Shown here piece after piece: positions 34,768 through 43,731 of a DNA stretch of 64,000 bases. The stretch's first letter is position 1; each line of letters starts with the position of its first letter. The stretch is taken from the NCBI GenBank assembly GCA_963931155.1, contig OZ006978.1, forward strand, positions 1,633,301-1,697,300, given 5' to 3'. The translations under genes were made by a program, and so were the position numbers. Source of the stretch: CALXVA01 sp944392465 (GTDB lineage: Bacteria > Bacillota > Clostridia > TANB77 > CAG-508). The notes beneath the pieces were generated by a model. It had not been told where the DNA came from and ran no database searches. It saw only the letters and a program-made list of their open reading frames with translations.

Positions 34768-35697
34768 ATGCCATTAGTAACAACAAGAGATATGTTCAAA
34801 AAATCTATGAACGAAAAATTTGCAATAGGAGCATTCAATGTAAATAACATGGAAATTATACAAGGAATTATAGATGCAGCAGCTAGCCAAAATTCACCAG
34901 TTATTCTACAAGCTTCTTCAAGTGCAATTAAATATGCAAGAATAGGATATTTAAGAAAAATGGTTGAAGCAGCATTAGATGAATATGATATTCCAGTTGC
35001 ATTGCACTTAGACCATGGACCAGATTTTGAAACTTGTAAAATGTGCATAGATAACGGATTTTCATCTGTTATGATAGATGGGTCAAAATATGATTTTGAA
35101 GAAAATGTAGCTTTAACAAAAAAAGTTGTTGATTATGCTCATTCTAAAGGAGTTGTTGTAGAAGCTGAACTTGGAAAGCTTGCAGGAATTGAAGATGATG
35201 TTCAAGTAGATGCAAATGATGCTATGTATACAGACCCAGACCAAGCAAAGGAATTTGTTGAAAGAACAGGTTGTGATTCTTTAGCGATAGCAATAGGAAC
35301 AAGCCATGGAGCATATAAATTTAAAGGTGAAGCTAAATTAAGATTTGATATATTAGCTAAAGTTAAAGAAAGAATACCAAATACTCCAATAGTACTTCAT
35401 GGAGCATCAACTGTTATTCCAGAATTAGTTGATATGTGTAATAAATATGGTGCAAATATACCAGGAGCAAAAGGTGTTCCAGATGAAATATTACATGAAG
35501 CAAGTATTTCTGGTGTTTCTAAAATAAATGTAGATACAGATTTAAGACTTGCTATGACAGCAGCTATAAGAAAAGCACTTAGCGAAGATCCATCTAAATT
35601 TGATCCAAGATATTATTTAACACCAGCGAGAGATTTAATAAAAGAGACAGTTGAACATAAAATAAGAGATGTATTTGGTTCAAGCAATAAGGCTTAA
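34768..35697 (+). CDS. fba: Fructose-bisphosphate aldolase, class II
   Basis: A 309-residue zinc-dependent aldolase that splits fructose 1,6-bisphosphate. The motifs are FAIGAFNVNNMEIIQG, VALHLDHGPDFE (zinc ligand His), SVMIDGSKYDFEENVA, VEAELGKLAGIED, AIAIGTSHGAYKF, PIVLHGASTV (ligand His) and ISKINVDTDLR-like SKINVDTDLR. All metal and substrate residues look intact. AATAAAGGAGGAA precedes the ATG. Confidence 0.97.
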   Translation: MPLVTTRDMFKKSMNEKFAIGAFNVNNMEIIQGIIDAAASQNSPVILQASSSAIKYARIGYLRKMVEAALDEYDIPVALHLDHGPDFETCKMCIDNGFSSVMIDGSKYDFEENVALTKKVVDYAHSKGVVVEAELGKLAGIEDDVQVDANDAMYTDPDQAKEFVERTGCDSLAIAIGTSHGAYKFKGEAKLRFDILAKVKERIPNTPIVLHGASTVIPELVDMCNKYGANIPGAKGVPDEILHEASISGVSKINVDTDLRLAMTAAIRKALSEDPSKFDPRYYLTPARDLIKETVEHKIRDVFGSSNKA

Positions 35698-35746
35698 GAA
35701 ATTTGAATAAAAAAATAATTAATATAAAGAGATGTTTGAATTTTAC

Positions 35747-35783
35747 AAAAAACAGTATATATAAGACATATATACTGTTTTTT
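35747..35783. terminator. Bidirectional terminator between fba and smpB
   Basis: AAAAACAGTATATA pairs with TATATACTGTTTTT. A runs on one side and T runs on the other let it act for both convergent genes. Confidence 0.85.
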
Positions 35784-35822
35784 ATTTTATAATATTGGAG
35801 AAAAGGACAATTATAATTTCTG

Positions 35823-36281
35823 TTAGTATAAATTTTTTGGACTTAATGCTTGTTTCATTCTACGTTCAGCATCTTTTTTTGCAATATCTTGTCTTTTATC
35901 ATATAACTTTTTGCCTTTTCCGACACCTAATTCAATTTTTAAAAAATTACCATTAAAATATAATGAAATAGGAACAAGGGTTAATCCTTTTTGCTTAATA
36001 AGTCCTGTTAATTTATTAATTTCTCTTCTTGTAAGCAACAATTTTCTTGTTCTTAATGGATCTTTATTATATATATTTCCATGTTCATATGGGCTAATAT
36101 GCATCCCATAAATAAATACTTCTCCATTTTTTATATTTGCATAACTATCTTTTAAATTAACTTTGCCATTTCTAATAGATTTTATTTCTGTTCCGGTCAA
36201 AACAATACCAGCTTCATATGTATCTTCTATTGTATAGTTATGTCTAGCGGTTGGATTTTTAGCAACTATCTTTTTAGTCAT
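35823..36281 (-). CDS. smpB: SsrA-binding protein SmpB
   Basis: A 152-residue protein that partners tmRNA in trans-translation and rescues stalled ribosomes. The motifs are NPTARHNYTIEDTYEAGIVLTG (split: ARHNY and GIVLTGTE), SIRNGKVNLKDSY, DPLRTRKLLLTRREI, LVPISLYFNG, KIELGVGKGKK and the typical basic tail KLYDKRQDIAKKDAERRMK. It is on the minus strand and convergent with fba. tmRNA itself was not seen nearby. A rescue system is relevant to any genome that stalls at CGG, though that link is speculative. Confidence 0.96.
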   Translation of the reverse strand: MTKKIVAKNPTARHNYTIEDTYEAGIVLTGTEIKSIRNGKVNLKDSYANIKNGEVFIYGMHISPYEHGNIYNKDPLRTRKLLLTRREINKLTGLIKQKGLTLVPISLYFNGNFLKIELGVGKGKKLYDKRQDIAKKDAERRMKQALSPKNLY

Positions 36282-36450
36282 AATTCATTCCTTATTTTAT
36301 AAATTTAGGTTTTTGGATTACCTATAACCAAAGCAAGTATATTTATTATAGCATTAAAAGTAGAAAAATACTAGTATATTATTTACATAAAGTTTATTGA
36401 CCGAAAAATAAATCATATGTTATAATGTTTAAAGAATAGGAGAATTGGTT

Positions 36451-36615
36451 ATGGAGAAAAGAGAAAGAAGACTAATTAGCGATAATGATGAAAGAATAGA
36501 ATTTAGAAAAAGAATGCGTATAAGAGGTGAAGAAGCTAGAAAAATAATTTTTAGAACAGTAAATGATGTAATTAAAAAGTCTGAGAAAAAGCCGGAAGAT
36601 GAAATAAGAGAGTAA
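36451..36615 (+). CDS. Small hypothetical charged protein
   Basis: A 54-residue, highly charged protein (MEKRERRLISDNDERIEF, then RKRMRIRGEEARK) with no recognised domain. AATAGGAGAA precedes the ATG, and the frame ends 28 bp before the next gene, so the two are probably co-transcribed. It is likely real because of its ribosome binding site and close spacing, but its function is unknown. Confidence 0.55.
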   Translation: MEKRERRLISDNDERIEFRKRMRIRGEEARKIIFRTVNDVIKKSEKKPEDEIRE

Positions 36616-36643
36616 CATAGGAAGCAGTGGGAAGAGTGAAGAA

Positions 36644-38329
36644 ATGTCAAAAAAACAGAGAAATAATGGTGAAATATATAATAGTATAAGAGAAATGGAT
36701 AATTATTCTTTAGAGCAATTAATAACAATTGCTTTTTTGTCGACTTTAATGATTAAGGATAGTAATAAAAAGTTAAATGAAATGAAAAAATTATTAAAGC
36801 TTGCAAAGAATTATGGGATAAATTTAACTGGAGATTTAAATTTTAAAAAAGCAAAAATTATTTCAAAGTCTAAAGATGGCAAAAATAGATATAGATTAAA
36901 AGATTTAGTAAATGAAGATATCATTTTGGAAATTGACCCAAGAAGCGTACTAGATATTTTAGCAAATTTTGCAAGTGATATGGGATTTTTTGATGTTCAG
37001 CCTGAATTGGATGCATTATTGTTAGAATATAGAGATGATTTGAGATGGTGTGGAAACAAAGGTGTAGCAGATAGAAGTGGAGAAATGAAATATTCTCCAA
37101 AAGATAATTTTGAACAATTTGCAGGAGAACAAACTCGTGCAGAAACATATGGAAATTTAGCATGGCTTTCAAATAGATTTGCACATTTATTTGAAGATAT
37201 GCATAAAGAAAAATTATTTAGGTCATCTTTTAATTTTAGAGATGCATTTATGAGAATTAAAAGTTATTCTATACATGGAATTATTAAAGAAAAACGTGAA
37301 GGTAGGGCAAAGGGAGTTTTATTAGCTATTGAAAATGACTCTGATAATAAAAATGAGAGAAATATTTTTGGACAACATATATTTATAGGATTGCCTAGGT
37401 ATTTGCAACCTATTTTATTACATTTTCACAGAAATGAATTAACAGCAGAAGAAAGAGCCGTGTGTACAGATAAAAATGATTTTACATATGACGATATTAG
37501 CGGAAAAACAAATAATCCAACTATGCCACTAAAACTATCAGAAGAAAAAGAATCTCTTTTAGATTATTTATACCATAATATTTATTTAAATAAAACAAGT
37601 CAAACTAATAATATGAGAAAATTGGGATGGTATTTCTCACATAACCGTGCTCGTAATAAAATTAGTACTTTTAGAAGAATGTCACCGGAAAAAGTATTTG
37701 TGTCAAAGAAACAGCCTGTAATAGAACAAAAGAGGCAAAATATAGATTATATTAATGAGATATTAGAGGCATGCGGTGTAGAATTGCCAGATTATCTTCG
37801 TAATCATTTACAAGTTAGAGCAACATATTCATATGAAACCTTTGCTAAAAAAATTAGAATGATTATAAGAGACAAACTTCATAGAGAAGGAATGTCTTAT
37901 GAGGATATAAGGAAACAAATTGATGGTGATTTTAACGTAGTATTTATATCTATGAGTATGTTAAAGCCAATGGCAACGTTATCCAAAAAGGGAGTAAAAA
38001 ATCCAGACTTAATTAGTGCTGTTGAAGATGCTTACACTAATAAAGATGTAGTAATGAGTTTTATAAAAGAAAATGCTTTTGAATTTGAAGATTTTTTGGA
38101 ATTTAAACATAGTTTGATTACTGAAATAGAGGATAGTAAGGAAAATAGACAAGATAGACAAGAACTTGGAAAATTACAAGCTAGATTAGATGAATTAAAT
38201 TCGATATTAGAGATAAAATTAAGAGATAAGCAAGCTACCTCTGCAAGAGAAAATGCACTTAAGAGGGAAATAGATTCTATTCGTGGTCAAATTTCTAGTT
38301 TGGAAGATGAAATAAGAGATTCTAAATAA
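36644..38329 (+). CDS. Hypothetical protein with C-terminal coiled coil
   Basis: A 561-residue soluble protein that I do not recognise. Residues 60-330 contain several Trp/Cys/Gly-rich conserved-looking patches (RWCGNKGVADRSGEM, NLAWLSNRFAHLFEDMH, IFIGLPRYLQPILLHFH), which suggest a folded catalytic or binding domain. Residues 490-561 form a coiled coil (LGKLQARLDELNSILEIKL, then IDSIRGQISSLEDEI). There is no signal peptide or membrane helix. The neighbour downstream is also coiled-coil rich, so they may form a complex. ATG 36644 is preceded by a weak GGAAGAGTGAAGAA site. Confidence 0.6.
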   Translation: MSKKQRNNGEIYNSIREMDNYSLEQLITIAFLSTLMIKDSNKKLNEMKKLLKLAKNYGINLTGDLNFKKAKIISKSKDGKNRYRLKDLVNEDIILEIDPRSVLDILANFASDMGFFDVQPELDALLLEYRDDLRWCGNKGVADRSGEMKYSPKDNFEQFAGEQTRAETYGNLAWLSNRFAHLFEDMHKEKLFRSSFNFRDAFMRIKSYSIHGIIKEKREGRAKGVLLAIENDSDNKNERNIFGQHIFIGLPRYLQPILLHFHRNELTAEERAVCTDKNDFTYDDISGKTNNPTMPLKLSEEKESLLDYLYHNIYLNKTSQTNNMRKLGWYFSHNRARNKISTFRRMSPEKVFVSKKQPVIEQKRQNIDYINEILEACGVELPDYLRNHLQVRATYSYETFAKKIRMIIRDKLHREGMSYEDIRKQIDGDFNVVFISMSMLKPMATLSKKGVKNPDLISAVEDAYTNKDVVMSFIKENAFEFEDFLEFKHSLITEIEDSKENRQDRQELGKLQARLDELNSILEIKLRDKQATSARENALKREIDSIRGQISSLEDEIRDSK

Positions 38330-38359
38330 TTTATATTAATTAAAATATAGGAGATTAAA

Positions 38360-38758
38360 ATGAATAATAGTGATTTAGTTCCAAAGAAAGATGGCGTAAT
38401 TACCAAAATAAGAGAGAAGTTATTTTTGCTTTTTCATCATAAAGAAAGAGAAGATAGTACAGGTAAAACTATAGACTATATAAGTAGTTTCAATACAATT
38501 GATGCAAATACTTATAAAAAAAATGAGACTGAGAAAAGAAGAATATTGGGTATTTATGAAAAATTCAAGAAAAAACAAATTTCTGTATATGAAATTCCTA
38601 GACAAGATTTAAGACTTATTAAAGAAATAATGTTAAAAGAGATTGAAATTAAAGAAAGTAAGTTAGATGAATTACAAACAGAAATTAATATGTCTATAAA
38701 TAATATTAAATATTTTAACAATGAAATACAAAAATATAAAAAAACCTCTGAATATTAA
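38360..38758 (+). CDS. Hypothetical coiled-coil protein
   Basis: A 132-residue soluble protein. The second half is a predicted coiled coil (LRLIKEIMLKEIEIKESK, then LDELQTEINMSINNIKYF). No known family was seen. ATAGGAGATTAAA precedes the ATG, and it lies 30 bp after the larger coiled-coil gene, so they likely share a transcript that ends at the terminator overlapping its stop codon. Confidence 0.6.
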   Translation: MNNSDLVPKKDGVITKIREKLFLLFHHKEREDSTGKTIDYISSFNTIDANTYKKNETEKRRILGIYEKFKKKQISVYEIPRQDLRLIKEIMLKEIEIKESKLDELQTEINMSINNIKYFNNEIQKYKKTSEY

Positions 38759-38772
38759 TTTAGAGGTTTTAA
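38741..38772 (+). terminator. Terminator at the end of the coiled-coil gene pair
   Basis: AAAACCTCT (38741-38749) pairs with AGAGGTTTT (38762-38770). The first arm lies inside the last codons of the gene. Confidence 0.7.
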
Positions 38773-38791
38773 TGTATTTTATGTGAAATTA

Positions 38792-39256
38792 TTATAAATC
38801 CCTATCATCTGGATCTATATATTGATCGTTATTACCACTAGTCCTAACTAATGACCAAATCATAACACCTATTGCTATTAATGCAATTCCAGCTATTATC
38901 CATGTCCACATATTGTTTGTCATATTAGTCATTCCAGCTTGATCTGTAGACGTCATACTTGCAGTATATCCATTATTTCCGTTATTATTATCTGTAGTTA
39001 ATCCTACTACAGTGTTTTCGCCATTTTTAGTATCATCTCTTAAATCATTCACTACATTTTCAGTTCCACCTTCAACTGTATTTAAACCATTTCGTACCCC
39101 ACCAGTTACATCATTTACTACATTTTCAACTATGTTTTCAGCTCCGCCTACAAAACCTCTTATATTATTTGTTACATTATCCATTGCAAAAGAATATATA
39201 CAAATAGATAAAAGAGAAAACATTATAAAAATAGATAATATAATCTTTTTCTTCAT
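38792..39256 (-). CDS. Secreted/anchored small protein with amphipathic repeats
   Basis: A 154-residue protein with a signal peptide (MKKKIILSIFIMFSLLSICI), repeats of the type ENVVNDV-T-GGVRNG, ENVVNDLRDD, and a C-terminal helix (TWIIAGIALIAIGVMIWSLV) with a short charged tail. The repeats (N-x-V-x-x-V) resemble spacer or structural repeats. The layout of signal peptide, low-complexity middle and C-terminal helix is shared with the next minus-strand gene. Both may be small envelope proteins; function unknown. GGAGGTTAGAAT precedes the start. Confidence 0.65.
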   Translation of the reverse strand: MKKKIILSIFIMFSLLSICIYSFAMDNVTNNIRGFVGGAENIVENVVNDVTGGVRNGLNTVEGGTENVVNDLRDDTKNGENTVVGLTTDNNNGNNGYTASMTSTDQAGMTNMTNNMWTWIIAGIALIAIGVMIWSLVRTSGNNDQYIDPDDRDL

Positions 39257-39589
39257 TTTATTCTAACCTCCTTATTATTTTGAGCTTTTTAAAAAATTAA
39301 AAGAAATCTCTATTCATATTATTTCTATTTTAAAATAAAATATTCAAAAAAATAAAATGTAGGGAAAACTAAAATGATTTGAAAAAATAAGTTAATAAAT
39401 AAACTATTTATATTATAAAAATAGGAAAAATCGTTAAAAGCACTGAAATTTTAAATAAAAAATGATTTTTTTTATAAAATAAAAAAGCATCTAGCTTTTA
39501 GTAAGTATAAAACTTAAAAAAAGTTAGAGGCTTTTTTAGTGTAGAATAAAAGAAAATATTATTGTTTTATTCTATTATATTGGGATTTA
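39257..39589. other. Intergenic region with a bidirectional terminator
   Basis: No gene is visible in this 333-bp AT-rich stretch. It holds the leader of the 38792-39256 gene and, at 39481-39537, a hairpin (AAAAAAGCATCTA with TAGAGGCTTTTTT) that can terminate transcripts from both sides, including that of the 39590-39952 gene. Confidence 0.7.
39481..39537 (-). terminator. Terminator for the 39590-39952 minus-strand gene
   Basis: AAAAAAGCATCTA and TAGAGGCTTTTTT form a stem with one mismatch. T runs on both strands make it bidirectional in form; only the minus strand has a gene reading into it closely. Confidence 0.7.
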
Positions 39590-39952
39590 TTATTTTAATC
39601 TAATTAATATAGCTATTCCTAGTAAAATTATGATAACACCTACTGTAATTACTAATATATTTAAAATATTGGAAAAACTCATATTTTCTTGAGCTATGCT
39701 ACTAACACTAGAAGGAGCAGCCGAACCGCCAATATCTCCTGAAGTTGTTGCAGGTAAAGATATAGTATTTGCTGTAGACTCATCGGTTGTGCTTGCACTT
39801 GAGCTATCTGTTGCTAAAGAATTTATATCAGCTGTATTATCTCCAGAATTATCAACTGGTAAATTCATATCTATTTCTGAAGCAAATACAGTAATGCTTA
39901 ATGACATTAATATTACAATTAATAAAGCTATGATTTTTGCTGTTTTTAACAT
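39590..39952 (-). CDS. Small anchored extracytoplasmic protein
   Basis: A 120-residue protein with a signal peptide (KIIALLIVILMSLSITVFA), a Ser/Thr/Asp-rich middle and a C-terminal helix (NILNILVITVGVIIILLGIAI) ending in RLK. It has the same plan as the 38792-39256 protein but no close sequence identity. No catalytic motif. GGAGGGATAA precedes the start. Function unknown. Confidence 0.6.
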   Translation of the reverse strand: MLKTAKIIALLIVILMSLSITVFASEIDMNLPVDNSGDNTADINSLATDSSSASTTDESTANTISLPATTSGDIGGSAAPSSVSSIAQENMSFSNILNILVITVGVIIILLGIAILIRLK

Positions 39953-40094
39953 AAATTATCCCTCCACACAATATAAATTGTTTTTATCCATAAGTTTTCA
40001 TACATAATCATACACAAAAATTAAAAAAAAGTCTAGTATATTTTGGAAATTTAATAAAATAATAGGAAGCATTAGTCAAAATTATATAAAAAGC

Positions 40095-40123
40095 TTGTAA
40101 AAATAAGATGTTAATTATATAAT
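40095..40123 (+). promoter_or_regulatory. Predicted sigma-A promoter for the P-type ATPase
   Basis: TTGTAA (40095-40100), a 17-bp spacer and TATAAT (40118-40123), 36 bp before the chosen start. Confidence 0.6.
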
Positions 40124-40158
40124 ATAAACTGTTCAACTATTTTTATATGGAGGTTTTT

Positions 40159-42468
40159 ATGATAAAAGGTTTAACAGATGAAGAAGTGAAACAGAGGATA
40201 GAAGAAGGAAAAGTAAATAAATCAGATACTAATAATTTAAAATCAAACTTTGAAATTGTTAGAGATAATGTATGTACTTTGTTCAACCTATTTAATTTAA
40301 TTATAGCAATAGCACTTGCATGTGTTCATGCTTATACAAATATGGTTTTTATTGTGATAATTATTATTAATGTTTTAATAGGAATTATTCAAGAAATTCA
40401 TGGTAAAAATTTAGTGAAAAAATTATCAATTTTGACCACGGCAAAGTGCACAGTTATTAGAAATGGCAAAAAGAACCAAATAGATATAAATGAAATAGTT
40501 TTAGATGATATTGTAATACTAGAGCAAGGAGATCAAATTCCATCAGATGCTTTTGTAATTGATGGGGAAATAGAAGTAAATGAAGCTTTACTTACAGGAG
40601 AATCAGATACTATTTTAAAAATAAAAGATGATAAATTACTTTCTGGAAGTTATGTTGTGAGTGGCAAATGTTATGCAAAAATAGAAAAAGTAGGAGATGA
40701 CAATTTTGCAAATCAAATTATAAATGCCGGCAAAAAGCAAAAAAAAGTTAATTCTGAACTTTTAAATTCAATGAAAAAAGTTACAAACTTTACAAGTTTT
40801 ATAATAATTCCTGTAGGGGTAATACTTTTTATGCAAGCATATGTATTTAGAGAAGTTAATCTACAACAATCAGTAATAGCAACTGCTGCAGCTCTTTTGG
40901 GAATGTTGCCAAAAGGTTTTGTTTTACTTACAAGCATTTCGTTAGAAACAGGTGTAATTAAACTTGCTAAAAAGCAGGTTTTAGTTCAAGATTTGTATAG
41001 CGTAGAAACATTAGCACATATAGACACACTATGCTTGGATAAAACCGGTACAATAACAGAAGGCAAAATGAAAGTTATAGATATAGAAAAATATAATGAA
41101 AATGTTTTGCCAGATACTTTAGAAAATATAATGACTGCATATGTACATTGCACAGATGATAGTAATAATACATTTTTAGCTTTGAAGCATTATTTTAAGG
41201 GAAAAGAAGTAAAATACGAAAAAGTAAGCGATATTTCCTTTTCATCTGAAAGAAAATGGAGTAGTGTAACTTTTAAAGATATTGGAACAATAATAGTAGG
41301 AGCACCAGAAAGATTGGTAGAAAAAGCAGGAATAGAATTGCCAGAGAGTGTGTCTAAAGCTGCACAAGAAGGAAAAAGAGCATTATGTATAGGATATACA
41401 AAGGAAAATATAACGGCAGAAGAGTTGCCTAAACTTACAATTGTAGCATCATTAACTTTGGCAGATCCACTTAGAAGAAATGCAAAAGAAATGTTAGGAT
41501 ATTTTAAAACACAATCTGTGGACATAAAAATTATATCAGGAGACAATCCTATAACTGTATCAACTATAGCAAAAAGAGCAGGATTAGAAGATTACAAATC
41601 ATACATAGATTTATCTACATTAAAATCAGATGCAGAAATAGTTGATATTGTTGATAAATATAGTATATTTGCAAGGGTGTTACCACATCAGAAAAGTATA
41701 ATAGTAAAAGCACTTCAAGCGAAAGGACATCAAGTAGCAATGACTGGAGATGGAGTAAATGATGTAATAGCACTAAGAGAAGCAGATTTAGGAATTACTC
41801 TTCCAGAAGCAAATGATGCGGCAAAACAAGTATCACAAATAGTACTGTTAAATCCAGACTTTAGTGTATTAAAAGATGTACTAATGGAAGGAAGAAGAGT
41901 AGTAAACAACTTAACAAATGTTGCTAGAATATTTTTTATAAAAACAATTTATTCAATGCTTCTATCAATATTCTGCATATTAACAAACACAGCATTTCCA
42001 TTTATACCAATACAAATTACACTAATAGACTTAGCAATAGAAGCATATACATCATTCTTTATATCATTTGAGCCAAACAGTAAGCCAGTAAAAGGAATGT
42101 TCTTACATACAGTACTAAGAAATGCAACCCCGTTTGCTTTAGTAATAATGATAAATATTATGTTTTTAACATTTATGGGACCAGTACTTGAAATAGCACA
42201 AGGGCCACTTGTAACAATCATGTATTTACTTATAGGATATGTAAGTATATTAGCTGTGCTAGAAGTATGCATACCATTTAATAAATTACATGTATTCTTA
42301 TTCAGTACAACATTTGTAGGTTTCTTCACAGCAGTATATTTATTTAGAAACTTATTACAGATAACAAGCATAAATACAAGAGAGCTTGGAATATTTGTTG
42401 TATTTGCTTTAATAAGCACAATAATTTTATCAATAAAACATAAGATGTATAAAAAACTAGGATATTAA
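40159..42468 (+). CDS. CtpE-like P-type cation ATPase
   Basis: A 769-residue pump. LCLDKTGTITEG contains the phosphorylated Asp (D294). TGES (LLTGESDTI) is the actuator loop, MTGDGVNDVIALREADLGI the hinge, and EGKRAL and DPLRRNAKEML complete the catalytic domain. The fourth-helix region GMLPKGFVLLTSISLETGVIKL and LVQDLYSVETLA resembles CtpE of mycobacteria, a calcium transporter, rather than heavy-metal pumps; no N-terminal CxxC metal domain is present. CtpE-like proteins usually read PEGL, and PKGF here is a departure. ATG 40159 follows GGAGG; the ATG at 40147 overlaps that site and is rejected. A palindromic repeat begins at its stop codon. Confidence 0.85.
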   Translation: MIKGLTDEEVKQRIEEGKVNKSDTNNLKSNFEIVRDNVCTLFNLFNLIIAIALACVHAYTNMVFIVIIIINVLIGIIQEIHGKNLVKKLSILTTAKCTVIRNGKKNQIDINEIVLDDIVILEQGDQIPSDAFVIDGEIEVNEALLTGESDTILKIKDDKLLSGSYVVSGKCYAKIEKVGDDNFANQIINAGKKQKKVNSELLNSMKKVTNFTSFIIIPVGVILFMQAYVFREVNLQQSVIATAAALLGMLPKGFVLLTSISLETGVIKLAKKQVLVQDLYSVETLAHIDTLCLDKTGTITEGKMKVIDIEKYNENVLPDTLENIMTAYVHCTDDSNNTFLALKHYFKGKEVKYEKVSDISFSSERKWSSVTFKDIGTIIVGAPERLVEKAGIELPESVSKAAQEGKRALCIGYTKENITAEELPKLTIVASLTLADPLRRNAKEMLGYFKTQSVDIKIISGDNPITVSTIAKRAGLEDYKSYIDLSTLKSDAEIVDIVDKYSIFARVLPHQKSIIVKALQAKGHQVAMTGDGVNDVIALREADLGITLPEANDAAKQVSQIVLLNPDFSVLKDVLMEGRRVVNNLTNVARIFFIKTIYSMLLSIFCILTNTAFPFIPIQITLIDLAIEAYTSFFISFEPNSKPVKGMFLHTVLRNATPFALVIMINIMFLTFMGPVLEIAQGPLVTIMYLLIGYVSILAVLEVCIPFNKLHVFLFSTTFVGFFTAVYLFRNLLQITSINTRELGIFVVFALISTIILSIKHKMYKKLGY

Positions 42469-42622
42469 TGTCACCCTTGGGGACAGGCTCTTTTCTGCCA
42501 ACTTTGTCACTCTTGGGGACAGGCTTATTTTTACTAATATAGCATAATGCTTATATTTATAGAAAAGCCTGTCCCCAAAGATGACAAGTATGGCGGAAAA
42601 GAGCCTGTCCCTTAAAGTGACA
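42469..42622. repeat. Large GGGACAGG palindrome (REP/MITE-like)
   Basis: A 154-bp nearly complete palindrome. Outer ends are TGTCAC (42469-42474) and GTGACA (42617-42622). Next inward, GGGGACAGGCTCTTTTC (42479) pairs with GAAAAGAGCCTGTCCC (ending 42611), then GCCA with TGGC, and GGGGACAGGCT (42515-42525) with AGCCTGTCCCC (42566-42576). It fills the space between two convergent genes and supplies the last codons (ATG TCA CTT TAA, minus strand) of the RluA gene. Related to the units at 21.5 and 22.2 kb. Confidence 0.9.
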
Positions 42623-43487
42623 TGTCGTGGAATAGAGGGGCAGTATATGTTACATTTTTCTTATTTATAGGATGATTAAAGCTTATAATATGTGAATGTA
42701 GTGCTTGCCTGTTAATTAATTTTGAGGGGTTACCATATAATGTGTCGCCTAGAATTGGGTGTCCTATATATTTCATATGTACTCGGATTTGGTGTGTACG
42801 TCCGGTTTTTAACACACATTTAACTACAGAGTAGTTATAATTTTCATTATATTTTAAAACTGTATATTTTGTAATTGCAGTATCTCCACCTTTGTTTATG
42901 CATCTTTCTATAATGCTATTTTCTTTTCGACTAATTGGAGCATTAATTAAACCACTTTCTTTGTCGAATTTGCCTTCACATATTGCAATATATTCTTTGT
43001 AAAATTGATTTTCTTTCATTTGTCTTATTAAACATTCTTGAATATATTCATTTTTTGCAAATACAACTAATCCAGAAGTGTTTTTGTCTAGTCTGTTTAC
43101 AGGTCTAATTTTTCTTTTTAGTCCAATACTTTCGAAATAATATTTTAGACCATTAGATAAACTATCAGTATAATGTTCCATTGAAGGGTGAACTGGTATT
43201 CTGGCAGGTTTGTTTAAAACTATGTATGCATCATCTTCATAAATAATCTTTAAATCCATTTTTGTTCCTATAATATTAGAGTTATCTTCTTCAAAATCTA
43301 AAATAAAAGATACTATATCTCCAATATTAACTGTTGCATTTACATTTATAATATTATTGTTTAAATATATTTTATTATTTTTTTTTAATTTTATAAGTAA
43401 TCTATCTGATACATTAAAATATGCTTTTAAAACTTCTTTTATAGTAGCATATGTATCTGTACTTTGTATGGTATAACATAATTTCAT
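42612..43487 (-). CDS. RluA-family rRNA pseudouridine synthase
   Basis: A 291-residue protein. An S4-like N-terminal RNA-binding part (DRLLIKLKKNNKIYLNNN) is followed by the synthase core: ILNKPARIPVHPS-like region, RPVNRLDKNTSGLVVFAKN with the catalytic Asp in RLDKNTSG, and LKTGRTHQIRVHMKYIGHPILGD. It isomerises uridine in structured RNA, usually 23S rRNA. The last three residues (MSL) and the stop codon are read from the palindromic repeat, so the original C-terminus was probably altered when the repeat inserted. A 23-bp palindrome lies in its 5' leader. Confidence 0.92.
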   Translation of the reverse strand: MKLCYTIQSTDTYATIKEVLKAYFNVSDRLLIKLKKNNKIYLNNNIINVNATVNIGDIVSFILDFEEDNSNIIGTKMDLKIIYEDDAYIVLNKPARIPVHPSMEHYTDSLSNGLKYYFESIGLKRKIRPVNRLDKNTSGLVVFAKNEYIQECLIRQMKENQFYKEYIAICEGKFDKESGLINAPISRKENSIIERCINKGGDTAITKYTVLKYNENYNYSVVKCVLKTGRTHQIRVHMKYIGHPILGDTLYGNPSKLINRQALHSHIISFNHPINKKNVTYTAPLFHDMSL

Positions 43488-43519
43488 TATAAATATATCT
43501 CCTTTTTTATAAAGATGGC

Positions 43520-43543
43520 TGTAAGTATGTTTGCATACATACA
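43520..43543. promoter_or_regulatory. Palindrome in the leader of the RluA gene
   Basis: TGTA-A-GTATG (43520-43529) and CATAC-A-TACA (43534-43543) around TTTG. It could be an operator or an RNA hairpin just upstream of the minus-strand start. No regulator is identified. Confidence 0.4.
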
Positions 43544-43596
43544 GAAAATTTAAGTAATATTATATCATATTTAATGAAAAATTAATATTTTATGTG

Positions 43597-43625
43597 TTGA
43601 TATATGAAATAAAAAATGATAAAAT
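43597..43625 (+). promoter_or_regulatory. Predicted sigma-A promoter for the papain-fold gene
   Basis: TTGATA (43597-43602), a 17-bp spacer and TAAAAT (43620-43625), about 105 bp before the 43732 start. Confidence 0.5.
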
Positions 43626-43731
43626 GAAAATATGATAAGCTTTTAGCAGACTAAAAGAATCAAATATAAATATTGCAAGATATAAATTATACAAATAATA
43701 AACTAAAACATATAAATAAAAGGGAGTAACA

